This document shows, piece by piece, positions 1 through 5,978 of a stretch of 8,429 nt of DNA. The stretch is from Desulforudis sp. (GTDB taxonomy: Bacteria > Bacillota > Desulfotomaculia > Desulfotomaculales > Desulforudaceae), in the NCBI GenBank assembly GCA_014859075.1, contig JACUUW010000079.1, positions 1-8,429 on the forward strand, in the 5' to 3' direction. Made by a program: the position numbers and the translations under genes. Numbering within the stretch: the stretch's first letter is position 1; each line of letters opens with the position of its first letter. The notes beneath the pieces are model-generated. The model saw only the letters and a list, made by a program, of their open reading frames with translations. It made no database searches and was not told the DNA's origin.

Positions 1-1767
1 CTGGTCATCCGTCTGGTGGGTAAGGTGGAGTACGTCTTCGCGGTGCGGGAGGAGGCCGGGCTGCCGGCCGGCGCGATTCTGGCCGAACTCTGCCCCCGGT
101 TGATTACGGCGCTTTCTTTTCCGAAGTCCATGCGGTGGGGCGACCAGGACTTCCGGTTCGTGCGCCCGATCCGCTGGTTTTTGTGTCTCCACGGCACGGA
201 GCTGATCGAATTTGAAACGGCCGGAGTCCGTTCCGGGCGCGACACCTGGGGCCACCGGTTTCTGGGGGCCGGGCGGCTTTCCGTACCCGACGCCGGCCGC
301 TATTTCGGGCTCCTGGAGGATAACTATGTGTTGGTTGACCCGGCCCGGCGTCGGGAACTGGTCTGGGAACAGGTATTGGGGGCGGCGGCCGCCGAGGGCG
401 GTTCGGTGGACGAGGACGCGGGACTGCTGGCCGAAGTGGCCGACCTGCTGGAGTACCCCACGGCCTTCTGCGGCCGGTTCCCCGAGAGTTACCTGGCCCT
501 GCCCGAACCGGTCCTGGTCACCCCGATGCGCGAACACCAGCGATATTTCCCGGTGCGCGGTGCCGGCGGCCGGTTGATGCCGCTGTTCGTCGGCGTGCAC
601 AACGGGACGGCGGAGCACCTTGACGTGGTGCGGTCCGGAAACGAGAAGGTGCTCCGGGCGCGCCTGGCCGACGCCGAGTTCTTTTTCCGTGACGACCTGG
701 CTACACCCCTGGCGGACAGGGGCGACGAACTGCGGAAAGTGGTGTTCCAGGAGGGGCTGGGCACCATGCACGAAAAGGTCGGGCGGCTGGAGACGCTGGT
801 GGACTACCTGGCCGGAGCGTTGGGGTTGGACGCAGACGAGAGGCGCCACGCCCTGCGGGCGGCCGCGCTTTGCAAGAACGACCTGGTGACCAGTATGGTG
901 TTTGAGTTTCCCGAACTGCAGGGGATCATGGGCCGGGAGTACGCTCTGCGCGCCGGGGAGGAACCGGTGGTCGCCGAGGCGATCAGGGAACAGTACCTGC
1001 CCCACCCCGGCGGAGAGAGCCTGCCCAAGACCCGTCCGGGCCTGGTTCTGGCCCTGGCGGAGCGGGCCGACAACCTGGTGGGGGCCTTCGGCCGGGGTAT
1101 CCAGCCGACCGGTTCCCATGATCCGTATGCTTTGCGACGTCAGGCCCTCGGCATCTGCCACCTGCTGCTGGACACGCCGGCTCATCTCGATCTGGAGGCG
1201 TTTTTCCGGGAGGCCCACGGCGCCTACGGCGACCGCCTGACCGTGGAAGCCCGAACGGTGACCGCCGCCCTAGCCGAATTTTTCGAGCAGCGCCTGCGTA
1301 ACCTCTTTCAGGATCGGGGGCTGGCGTACGACGTGGTGGACGCGGTCTTGGCCTCCGGTCACGCCGACGTAAGGGACGCCTGGGAACGGGCGGTGGCCCT
1401 GACGGAATTCCGTGAACACCCGGCCTTTCCGGACATCTCCACCGGCTTTACCCGAGCCTACAACCTGTCCCGGAACGCGACCGGCAGGCTGGTCGACCCG
1501 AACCTGTTCGAGGACCCGGCGGAAGACGCCCTGTACCGCGCTTTCCGGGAGGCACGGGACCGGGTCGGAGCCGAGATCACCCGGCGCCGTTACGCTGCGG
1601 CCCTGTCCTTGCTGGCCGAACTGCGGGAGCCGGTGGACCGTTTCTTCGATGCGGTCCTGGTCATGGCCGAAAACCGCTCCGCCCGCGAGAACCGGCTGGC
1701 GCTCCTGGGCCTGACGGCCGACTTGTTCAAACAGATTGCCGACCTCTCCAAAATCGTAAAGGGGTAG
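1..1767 (+). CDS. glyS: Glycyl-tRNA synthetase beta subunit, 5'-truncated by window edge
   Basis: Beta chain of the alpha2beta2 bacterial glycyl-tRNA synthetase, which charges tRNA-Gly in the cytoplasm; the alpha chain carries the catalytic core and beta supplies tRNA recognition. The open frame runs from base 1 with no stop, so the first GTG at 16 is internal and roughly 100 N-terminal residues of a usual ~690-residue protein lie outside. The visible part has 588 residues. Family signatures in window numbering: FPKSMRW (40-46) followed by FVRPIRW; MREHQRYFPV around 179; GNEKVLRARLADAEFFF from about 213; the HD-like block KNDLVTSMVFEFPELQGIMG from about 293; PTGSHDPYALRR (369-380); and the C-terminal DALR-type anticodon-binding end with VMAENRSARENRLALLGL and ADLSKI. 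The stop is TAG at 1765. glyQ would be expected just upstream. A 187-nt AT-rich gap separates it from ccpN, suggesting a separate start of transcription there. No frameshift or missing motif was seen. Identification is secure. Confidence 0.97.
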   Translation: MVIRLVGKVEYVFAVREEAGLPAGAILAELCPRLITALSFPKSMRWGDQDFRFVRPIRWFLCLHGTELIEFETAGVRSGRDTWGHRFLGAGRLSVPDAGRYFGLLEDNYVLVDPARRRELVWEQVLGAAAAEGGSVDEDAGLLAEVADLLEYPTAFCGRFPESYLALPEPVLVTPMREHQRYFPVRGAGGRLMPLFVGVHNGTAEHLDVVRSGNEKVLRARLADAEFFFRDDLATPLADRGDELRKVVFQEGLGTMHEKVGRLETLVDYLAGALGLDADERRHALRAAALCKNDLVTSMVFEFPELQGIMGREYALRAGEEPVVAEAIREQYLPHPGGESLPKTRPGLVLALAERADNLVGAFGRGIQPTGSHDPYALRRQALGICHLLLDTPAHLDLEAFFREAHGAYGDRLTVEARTVTAALAEFFEQRLRNLFQDRGLAYDVVDAVLASGHADVRDAWERAVALTEFREHPAFPDISTGFTRAYNLSRNATGRLVDPNLFEDPAEDALYRAFREARDRVGAEITRRRYAAALSLLAELREPVDRFFDAVLVMAENRSARENRLALLGLTADLFKQIADLSKIVKG

Positions 1768-1803
1768 GAGCGTGTGAAACGGCGGTCAACCATAACCGCA
1801 GTC

Positions 1804-1832
1804 TTGAGATTTCACATTCTGAATTTTTTATT
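1804..1832 (+). promoter_or_regulatory. Candidate sigma-A promoter upstream of ccpN
   Basis: A -35-like TTGAGA (1804-1809) is followed after 17 nt by TTTATT (1827-1832), each matching the vegetative consensus at four of six bases or better. It lies in the AT-rich gap, at the right orientation for ccpN. A second possible -10, TACAAT (1862-1867), has no good -35. The call rests on sequence resemblance only, and an AT-rich stretch gives such matches easily. Confidence 0.25.
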
Positions 1833-1868
1833 TTGCGGGGCTGATTGCAGGGAACCGTAAATACAATC

Positions 1869-1900
1869 TAGTATTAAATACAGATTAAGTACGGATTAAT
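1869..1900 (+). repeat. Three tandem 10-11 bp degenerate repeats
   Basis: Three consecutive units read TAGTATTAAA (1869-1878), TACAGATTAAG (1879-1889) and TACGGATTAAT (1890-1900). The last two differ at two of eleven positions. The period is about one helical turn, which would present the same face of the DNA to a protein, as in an operator array. They lie upstream of ccpN and between the candidate promoter and the gene. Whether they bind a protein is inference. Confidence 0.45.
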
Positions 1901-1920
1901 GGGCCTCAACGGAGTAATTG

Positions 1921-1931
1921 TATAACATATT
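1921..1931 (+). promoter_or_regulatory. Candidate CcpN operator in front of ccpN
   Basis: TATAACATATT matches, at ten of eleven positions, the Bacillus subtilis CcpN binding consensus as I recall it (TRTGHYATAYW); only the G is replaced by A. A weaker match (nine of eleven) to the reverse complement lies at 1870-1880 within the tandem repeats. The site sits 24 nt before the ATG of the gene for the CcpN homologue itself, inside a small inverted repeat, and also resembles a -10 element (TATAAC). This would fit autoregulation, but the region is AT-rich and the consensus is degenerate. Confidence 0.3.
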
Positions 1932-1954
1932 GCTCCGGGGGAGTGATAGGCATT

Positions 1955-2596
1955 ATGGAGCTTACCAAGCGACAAGAAGCGATCATGGCAATCGTTAAGG
2001 AGAACGGACCGATCACCAGCGAGCAGATTGCGGACCGGCTTTCGCTGACGCGGGCCACCCTCCGCCCCGACCTGGCCATCCTGACCATGGCCGGGTTGCT
2101 CGAAGCCCGTCCCCGCGTCGGTTACTTTTTCAGCGGCAAGTCCCCGAACCGGATCGTGGCCCAAAAACTCCGCCGGGTGCAGGTGGGTGGCGTGCAGTCC
2201 CACCCGGTGGTGGTCCGGGACGACTCCTCGACACACGACGCGGTGGTCAGCATGTTTCTGGAGAACTGCGGCACGCTGTTCGTGGTGGATGAGCGCGGCT
2301 TCCTGCAGGGCGTGGTTTCCCGCAAGGACTTGCTGAAACTGTGCATCGGCGGCGTGCACGACATGCAGAAACTGCCGATCGGCGTGGTCATGACCCGGAT
2401 GCCCAACGTGGTGACCGTCGAGAGTGGGGAATCGGTTTGGCACGCGGCAAAGAAGCTGGTGATCCATGAAGTGGACGCGGTGCCGGTGGTCCGCCGGGTC
2501 ACCGGTCCGGACGGGGCCGAGGGCCTGGAGGTTGTGGGACGGTTGAGTAAGACCAATATCACCCGGCTTTTTGTCGAACTCGGGGAAAGCACGTAA
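1955..2596 (+). CDS. ccpN: CcpN family transcriptional repressor (HTH plus two CBS domains)
   Basis: Cytoplasmic DNA-binding repressor; in Bacillus, CcpN represses gluconeogenic genes (gapB, pckA) under glycolytic conditions independently of CcpA. The 213-residue product has an N-terminal winged helix (about 1-60) with the family-typical stretches KENGPITSEQIADRLSLTRA, LRPDLAILTMAGLLEARPRV and GYFFSGK, followed by two CBS domains (about 80-132 with GTLFVVDERGFLQGVVSRKD, and about 144-205 with VMTRMPNVVTV, VDAVPVV and VGRLSKTNIT) that sense adenine nucleotides in this family. The length equals that of the Bacillus protein (about 212). I chose the ATG at 1955, 11 nt after a GGGGGAG SD (1937-1943), over a GTG at 1943 that would fall inside this SD. 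The protein start MELTKRQE also fits the family. ppsR follows 16 nt downstream, the conserved ccpN-yqfL pairing. Identification is firm; the target genes here are unknown. Confidence 0.95.
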   Translation: MELTKRQEAIMAIVKENGPITSEQIADRLSLTRATLRPDLAILTMAGLLEARPRVGYFFSGKSPNRIVAQKLRRVQVGGVQSHPVVVRDDSSTHDAVVSMFLENCGTLFVVDERGFLQGVVSRKDLLKLCIGGVHDMQKLPIGVVMTRMPNVVTVESGESVWHAAKKLVIHEVDAVPVVRRVTGPDGAEGLEVVGRLSKTNITRLFVELGEST

Positions 2597-2602
2597 AGGG
2601 GG
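2595..2602 (+). promoter_or_regulatory. SD site of ppsR, starting inside the ccpN stop codon
   Basis: AAAGGGGG begins on the last two bases of the ccpN TAA and ends 10 nt before the TTG at 2613. It selects this TTG over an in-frame upstream TTG at 2571 that lies within ccpN and has no SD of its own. The arrangement suggests the ribosome finishing ccpN feeds ppsR. Confidence 0.75.
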
Positions 2603-2612
2603 ATGTAGCGCT

Positions 2613-3449
2613 TTGCGTCTGGATGATTCACGCCCCGTGATTTACATCGTGTCCGACTCAATCGGGGAAACAGCCGAACTGGTGGCACGGGCGGCGGCGA
2701 GCCAGTTCGATCACGGCCAGGTGGAAATCAGGCGGGTTCCTTACCTGACCGAGCCGGATGACGTCTGCGAGGTTGTGGAGGAGGCCAGCGGTTTTCCGAG
2801 CATCATCGTATTCACGGTGGTGCTGCCCGGGTTGCGCGAGACCCTGCTCCGGGAGGCCGAAGCCCGGAATATCCGGGCCGTGGACATCATGGGCCCGGTC
2901 ATTCAGGCCCTCACCACCGTGACCAGCGCCGAACTACGCCTGGAGCCGGGCCTGATGCGCAAGGTGGATGAGGAGTACTTCCGCCGCGTAGAAGCCATCG
3001 AGTTCGCGGTCAAGTACGACGACGGCAAGGATCCCCGCGGCATCGTCCAGGCCGACCTGGTGGTCCTGGGCGTTTCCCGCACGGGCAAGACGCCGTTGTG
3101 CATGTACCTGGCGCATAGGCGCCTGAAAGCGGCCAATATTCCGCTGGTTCCCGAGGTGGCGCCGTCCGAAGAAATCTTCTCCCTGCCGCCGCACCGCTTG
3201 ATCGGATTGAACCTTGACGCACAGCAACTGATCGGTATCCGGCGGGAAAGGCTCAAGGCCCTGGGCCTGCCGCCCGACGCCGGTTACGCCCAGAGCGACC
3301 GGGTACTGAAGGAGTTGGCTTACGCCCGGAAGATCTTTCAGCGTTCCGGAGCGTCGGTGATCGACGTCACCAATAAAGCAGTGGAGGAGACGGCGGGGAA
3401 AGTGCTGGAGATCTATTACAAGGGCGAGCGCTACTACCGGTCCGAATAG
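2613..3449 (+). CDS. ppsR: Pyruvate phosphate dikinase / PEP synthase regulatory kinase-phosphorylase (DUF299, PpsR/YqfL)
   Basis: Bifunctional ADP-dependent Ser/Thr kinase and inorganic-phosphate-dependent phosphorylase that inactivates and reactivates PPDK (or PEP synthase) by threonine phosphorylation; the Bacillus homologue YqfL is reported to modulate CcpN. With the TTG start at 2613 the protein has 278 residues, close to the family norm of about 270. Visible signatures: the N-terminal strand VIYIVSDSIGETAE (9-22), a nucleotide-binding P-loop GVSRTGKTPL starting at residue 153, the motif VPEVAPSEE, and the C-terminal DVTNKAVEETA starting at residue 251. The gene follows ccpN by 16 nt and is almost surely cotranscribed with it. 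In many Clostridia I would expect ppdK next; here it is not adjacent, so the substrate enzyme must be encoded elsewhere or be replaced by PEP synthase. No key residue appears lost. Confidence 0.95.
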   Translation: MRLDDSRPVIYIVSDSIGETAELVARAAASQFDHGQVEIRRVPYLTEPDDVCEVVEEASGFPSIIVFTVVLPGLRETLLREAEARNIRAVDIMGPVIQALTTVTSAELRLEPGLMRKVDEEYFRRVEAIEFAVKYDDGKDPRGIVQADLVVLGVSRTGKTPLCMYLAHRRLKAANIPLVPEVAPSEEIFSLPPHRLIGLNLDAQQLIGIRRERLKALGLPPDAGYAQSDRVLKELAYARKIFQRSGASVIDVTNKAVEETAGKVLEIYYKGERYYRSE

Positions 3450-3482
3450 GCTGCGGTCAGGCCGGTCGCGGGCGGCGGACCC

Positions 3483-3489
3483 GGAGGTG
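3483..3489 (+). promoter_or_regulatory. SD site of thpR, partly within a hairpin arm
   Basis: GGAGGTG sits 5 nt before the TTG at 3495 and decides that start. Just upstream, CCGGTC (3462-3467) can pair with GACCCGG (3478-3484) with one bulged C, so the first two G of the SD would be in the stem. No T-run follows, so it is not a terminator. Confidence 0.6.
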
Positions 3490-3494
3490 GGCGT

Positions 3495-4067
3495 TTGGAG
3501 GAACTGCGGTTGTTTTGGGCCGTGAACCTGCCCCCGGAACTGAAGGCCGAGCTGGGCGGGTTCCAGACCGAACTCAAAAAATTATCTCCCGATGCCAAAT
3601 GGATGCGGCAGGAGAATCTACACCTCACGGTGAAGTTTTTAGGTGCGGTTGGAATATCCATCCTACCGGAGTTGCCCCGGGCGGTAGCTGAAACCATGTC
3701 CGGGCTGGCGCCGTTCCGGTTGAAACTGGCGGGCTGGGGGACCTTCGGGCGGCCGCCGCGCGTTCTCTGGGTGGGTGTCCACGGGAACGTGGAAGCACTG
3801 CGGGAACTCCGGGTCCGGGTCGAGAAAGCCCTTGTACCGCTTGGTTTCCCGGCGGAAGATAAGGCTTTTTCACCACACCTGACGCTGGCGCGTCTGCGGT
3901 CGCCGCGCAACCTCGACCCCTTGCGGGAACAGGCCGCCAGACTGGACGCCGCGCGGAGTCCCTGGGGACGGTTCGCGGTGGACCGAATCGATCTGATGCA
4001 GAGCACCCTTACCCGGCAGGGACCGGTTTACCGGGTGGTTTCCACCGTCGGTCTTACCGCTGGTTGA
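3495..4067 (+). CDS. thpR: RNA 2',3'-cyclic phosphodiesterase (2'-5' RNA ligase family, 2H phosphoesterase)
   Basis: Member of the ThpR/LigT group, which hydrolyses 2',3'-cyclic phosphate ends of RNA to 2'-phosphomonoesters and can join tRNA halves in vitro through a 2'-5' bond; the biological role is still open. The 190-residue length is usual. Both catalytic H-x-T/S tetrads are present: HLTV at residues 43-46 (in NLHLTVKFLG) and HLTL at 128-131 (in FSPHLTLARLR). The N-terminal LRLFWAVNLPPELK and the central PRVLWVGV strand are also typical. The TTG start at 3495 is set by a GGAGGTG SD 5 nt upstream. It begins 45 nt after ppsR with no terminator between, so it probably belongs to the same transcript. 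A link to PpsR or CcpN function is not evident. Confidence 0.93.
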   Translation: MEELRLFWAVNLPPELKAELGGFQTELKKLSPDAKWMRQENLHLTVKFLGAVGISILPELPRAVAETMSGLAPFRLKLAGWGTFGRPPRVLWVGVHGNVEALRELRVRVEKALVPLGFPAEDKAFSPHLTLARLRSPRNLDPLREQAARLDAARSPWGRFAVDRIDLMQSTLTRQGPVYRVVSTVGLTAG

Positions 4068-4163
4068 TGTGAATAAGATACAGTAAGAAATGTTCCCAAA
4101 AGGCGCTCGAACGCGACGTTTCGGGTAAGAGAGGGTGCTCTTCGAGGAAGAGGGGGATGCCCG
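4068..4163 (+). other. Short intergenic gap with a hairpin touching the next SD
   Basis: This 96-nt gap between thpR and the flavoprotein gene has no convincing promoter or terminator. Its one clear structure is a perfect 6-bp hairpin, CTCTTC (4138-4143), loop GAG, GAAGAG (4147-4152), whose 3' arm overlaps the beginning of the purine-rich SD GAGGGGG (4150-4156) of the following gene. The free GGGG remains outside the stem, so a strong effect on initiation is not implied. Confidence 0.45.
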
Positions 4164-4784
4164 TTGCTATTAGTGGCCATTAACGGCAGCCCGCGGAAGG
4201 ATGGAAACACGGCCCACGTCTTGAAAGCGGTCCTGGAGGAAGCCGGGACTTTGGGCGTCCAAACGGCCTTCATCCAGGCTTCGGATGGAATTAAGGCGGC
4301 AAAAATCCCTTATTGCGCACACTGTTCCACCCCCTGCAAGGGTGTATGCTACGAGGACACGGCGCTGGCGGTGATGTTGGACCTTCTGCGCGAGGCGGAC
4401 GGGGTGATCATCGGGAGCCCGGTGTATTTCGGGACGGTCGCCGCCCCTCTCAAAGCGTTCTGGGACAAGACCCGCAGGCTGCGCAAGGAGTTCGCCCTGC
4501 TCAACGTGGTGGGCGGGGCGGTGGCCGTGGGCGGTTCCCGGTTCGGGGGCCAGGAGACCACCATCCGCACGCTGCACGACATGATGTTGACCCAGGGCAT
4601 GACCCTGATCGGGGACGGGCACATGAGCGGGGACGCCGGGCATTCAGGCGCGTGTGCCCAGCAGCCCGCAAAAGATGACCCACAGGTGGGGCACCGGGCA
4701 CGTTTACTGGTGCACCGGGTAGTGGAGGTGGCCGGGGCGACCGCTGAGCTTCGAAAAGCAAGCCGCGCGGCCGCGCAGGGATGA
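4164..4784 (+). CDS. Flavodoxin-fold NADPH-dependent FMN reductase-like protein, probable iron-sulfur flavoprotein
   Basis: A 206-residue cytoplasmic redox protein of the NADPH-dependent FMN reductase / iron-sulfur flavoprotein (ISF) group. The N-terminus carries strand LLVAING followed by the FMN-phosphate loop GSPRKDGNT (8-16). Four cysteines at 51, 54, 58 and 62 (C-x2-C-x3-C-x3-C) occupy the place where ISF proteins bind a 4Fe-4S cluster. ADGVIIGSPVYFGTVAAPLKAFWDK is the typical second flavin-binding block (split here: ADGVIIGSPVYF and GTVAAPLKAFWDK), then GGAVAVGGSRFGGQETT and a C-terminal GHMSGDAGHSGACA segment. The TTG at 4164 follows GAGGGGG by 7 nt; an ATG at 4157 is in another frame. 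The gene ends just before a strong terminator, so it closes the upstream transcription unit. Electron partners and substrate cannot be inferred; the specific family is clear, the Fe-S cluster is probable. Confidence 0.88.
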   Translation: MLLVAINGSPRKDGNTAHVLKAVLEEAGTLGVQTAFIQASDGIKAAKIPYCAHCSTPCKGVCYEDTALAVMLDLLREADGVIIGSPVYFGTVAAPLKAFWDKTRRLRKEFALLNVVGGAVAVGGSRFGGQETTIRTLHDMMLTQGMTLIGDGHMSGDAGHSGACAQQPAKDDPQVGHRARLLVHRVVEVAGATAELRKASRAAAQG

Positions 4785-4791
4785 CCAACCA

Positions 4792-4820
4792 CCCCGGGTT
4801 CCGGCAACCCGGGGTTTTTT
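4792..4820 (+). terminator. Rho-independent terminator after the flavoprotein gene
   Basis: A perfect 9-bp stem, CCCCGGGTT (4792-4800) with AACCCGGGG (4806-4814), closes a five-base loop CCGGC and is followed at once by six T (4815-4820). It begins 7 nt after the flavoprotein stop and ends 46 nt before the dgt start, so it should end the ccpN-to-flavoprotein transcript. Because no clear promoter lies between it and dgt, partial read-through could be how dgt is reached. Confidence 0.95.
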
Positions 4821-4853
4821 GTTCCGGGAGAGGTTTTCTTCCGGAATTGAAGT

Positions 4854-4861
4854 AGGGGGTG
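4854..4861 (+). promoter_or_regulatory. SD site fixing the dgt start
   Basis: AGGGGGTG (4854-4861) lies 5 nt before the GTG at 4867. It argues against the longer frame opening with a TTG at 4819, which falls in the terminator T-run and has no SD. Confidence 0.75.
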
Positions 4862-4866
4862 AAGGC

Positions 4867-5892
4867 GTGATCGAGGGAGCAGAGCTGCGCATCCGGACCG
4901 AGGAGTGGGAGGCCGCCAGCCTTTCGCCCTACGCCTGCCGCAGCGCGGTGAGTCGCGGGCGCGAGCGGCCCGAAGAGGAGTGCACCGTCCGTACGGCCTT
5001 CCAGCGCGACCGTGACCGGATCATCCACTCCAAGAGTTTTCGGCGGCTGAAGCACAAGACGCAGGTGTTCATTATCCCGGAGGGCGACCATTTCCGGACC
5101 CGGCTGACCCACACCGTGGAGGTGGCGCAGATCGCCCGGACGATCGCCCGGGCCTTACGGCTGAATGAGGATTTGACCGAAGCCATCGCCCTGGGTCATG
5201 ATCTCGGGCACACATCCTTCGGACACACCGGGGAGGCGGCCCTGGATGCGGTACACCCCGGGGGTTTCCGGCACAACGAGCAGAGCCTGCGGGTGGTGGA
5301 ACACCTTGAGGGCGACGGGGGTTTGAACCTGACCTGGGAAGTCAGAGACGGCATTGTGAACCACAGCGGGCCCACCCGGCCGGCCACGCTGGAAGGCCGA
5401 GTGGTACACGTAGCCGACCGGATCGCCTATATCAACCATGACATCGACGACGCGGTGCGGGGCGGGGTGCTGACGCCGGACCGGTTGCCGGCCGACTGCC
5501 TGGAGATTCTGGGAAGCACGCACCGGACCCGGATTAATACAATGATTATAGATCTGATCCAAACGAGCCGTGACCGGCCGGAAATCGCGCTTTCCCCCGG
5601 AATCGGCGAGGCGATGGACCGGCTGCGGGACTTCATGTTCGCCAACGTCTACGTCAGTTCCGAGGCCAAGCGTGAAGAGGGCAAGGCCCGGCACGTGGTA
5701 CAGTACCTTTACAGCTACTTCGTGGAATACCCGGATGCCCTGCCGGCGGAGTACCGGCGGCGGGCCGGTAGTGACAAAGAGCTGGTCAAGGTGGTGTGCG
5801 ACTACATCGCCGGGATGACCGACCGTTACGCGGTGGCCGTTTTTCAGGATTTGTTTGTCCCACAGGGCTTCCCGGTGCTCCGGGGACCCTAA
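4867..5892 (+). CDS. dgt: Deoxyguanosinetriphosphate triphosphohydrolase-like protein (HD domain)
   Basis: Metal-dependent HD-superfamily enzyme that cleaves dNTPs (classically dGTP) to deoxynucleoside and triphosphate, adjusting the dNTP pool. With the GTG start the protein has 341 residues, normal for the shorter dGTPase-like (type 2) group. The N-terminal block LSPYACRSAVSRGRERPEEE with RTAFQRDRDRIIHSKSFRRL and KHKTQVF is diagnostic. The metal ligands are visible as H82 (RLTHTVEVAQIAR), H111-D112 (GHDLGHTSFGHTGE) and D184 (VADRIAYINHDIDDA), completing H...HD...D. It follows the terminator and precedes dnaG by 82 nt, an order I know from other Clostridia, which places dNTP control beside primer synthesis. 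Substrate preference cannot be told from the sequence; family assignment is firm. Confidence 0.94.
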   Translation: MIEGAELRIRTEEWEAASLSPYACRSAVSRGRERPEEECTVRTAFQRDRDRIIHSKSFRRLKHKTQVFIIPEGDHFRTRLTHTVEVAQIARTIARALRLNEDLTEAIALGHDLGHTSFGHTGEAALDAVHPGGFRHNEQSLRVVEHLEGDGGLNLTWEVRDGIVNHSGPTRPATLEGRVVHVADRIAYINHDIDDAVRGGVLTPDRLPADCLEILGSTHRTRINTMIIDLIQTSRDRPEIALSPGIGEAMDRLRDFMFANVYVSSEAKREEGKARHVVQYLYSYFVEYPDALPAEYRRRAGSDKELVKVVCDYIAGMTDRYAVAVFQDLFVPQGFPVLRGP

Positions 5893-5921
5893 AAATTGTC
5901 GACACAGGGCAGGAAAATTGT

Positions 5922-5978
5922 ATGGTTGCAGCGAATAGACCATTTAGTGGGTTTTGGTTTGACGGGTGGTTCATGTGA
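5922..5978 (+). CDS. Possible 18-codon leader ORF overlapping the dnaG start
   Basis: ATG at 5922 opens an 18-residue frame (MVAANRPFSGFWFDGWFM) ending with TGA at 5976-5978. An AGGA SD-like site (5911-5914) lies 7 nt upstream. Its stop shares bases with the dnaG GTG (5975-5977), the usual geometry of translational coupling, and the dnaG start itself has only a weak SD (GGGTGG). The peptide is rich in F and W and has no recognisable family. It may be a chance frame in the leader; no conservation evidence is available here. Confidence 0.3.
   Translation: MVAANRPFSGFWFDGWFM

Larger units (their letters stand above)
1768..1954 (+). promoter_or_regulatory. AT-rich intergenic control region between glyS and ccpN
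   Basis: This is the most AT-rich non-coding stretch of the window, sitting between GC-rich genes. It holds a weak hairpin just after glyS (GCGGT 1782-1786 with ACCGC 1795-1799), a candidate sigma-A promoter, three tandem 10-11 bp repeats, and a short inverted repeat (GGAGTAAT 1911-1918 with ATTGCTCC 1929-1936, one G-T pair) that encloses a CcpN-like site just before the ccpN SD. No convincing glyS terminator is present, so read-through from glyS into ccpN remains possible. The region is best read as the regulatory region of the ccpN-ppsR unit. Confidence 0.6.

Noticed and set aside
16..18. GTG as start of glyS
   Set aside because: The frame continues upstream to base 1 and about 100 family residues are missing, so the start lies outside.
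1782..1799. Hairpin GCGGT/ACCGC as glyS terminator
   Set aside because: Only 5 bp with an 8-base loop, and the T-run (1824-1829) is too far away.
1943..1945. GTG as ccpN start
   Set aside because: It overlaps the SD itself; the ATG at 1955 has a proper SD and fits the family N-terminus.
1874..2467. Antisense frame of 197 codons opposite ccpN
   Set aside because: Covers the real CcpN coding sequence in reverse; histidine-rich low-information product typical of antisense reading.
2571..2573. TTG as ppsR start
   Set aside because: Lies inside ccpN without an SD, and adds 14 residues not seen in the family; TTG 2613 has a strong SD.
5897..5904. Palindrome TGTCGACA before dnaG as an operator
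   Set aside because: Eight-base palindromes occur by chance at this scale and nothing links it to a known regulator.
5896..5926. Promoter TTGTCG with TATGGT before dnaG
   Set aside because: Spacing of 19 nt and a poor -10; not better than chance.
5155..5943. Antisense frame of 262 codons opposite dgt
   Set aside because: Shadow of dgt; no family motifs and no SD supporting it.
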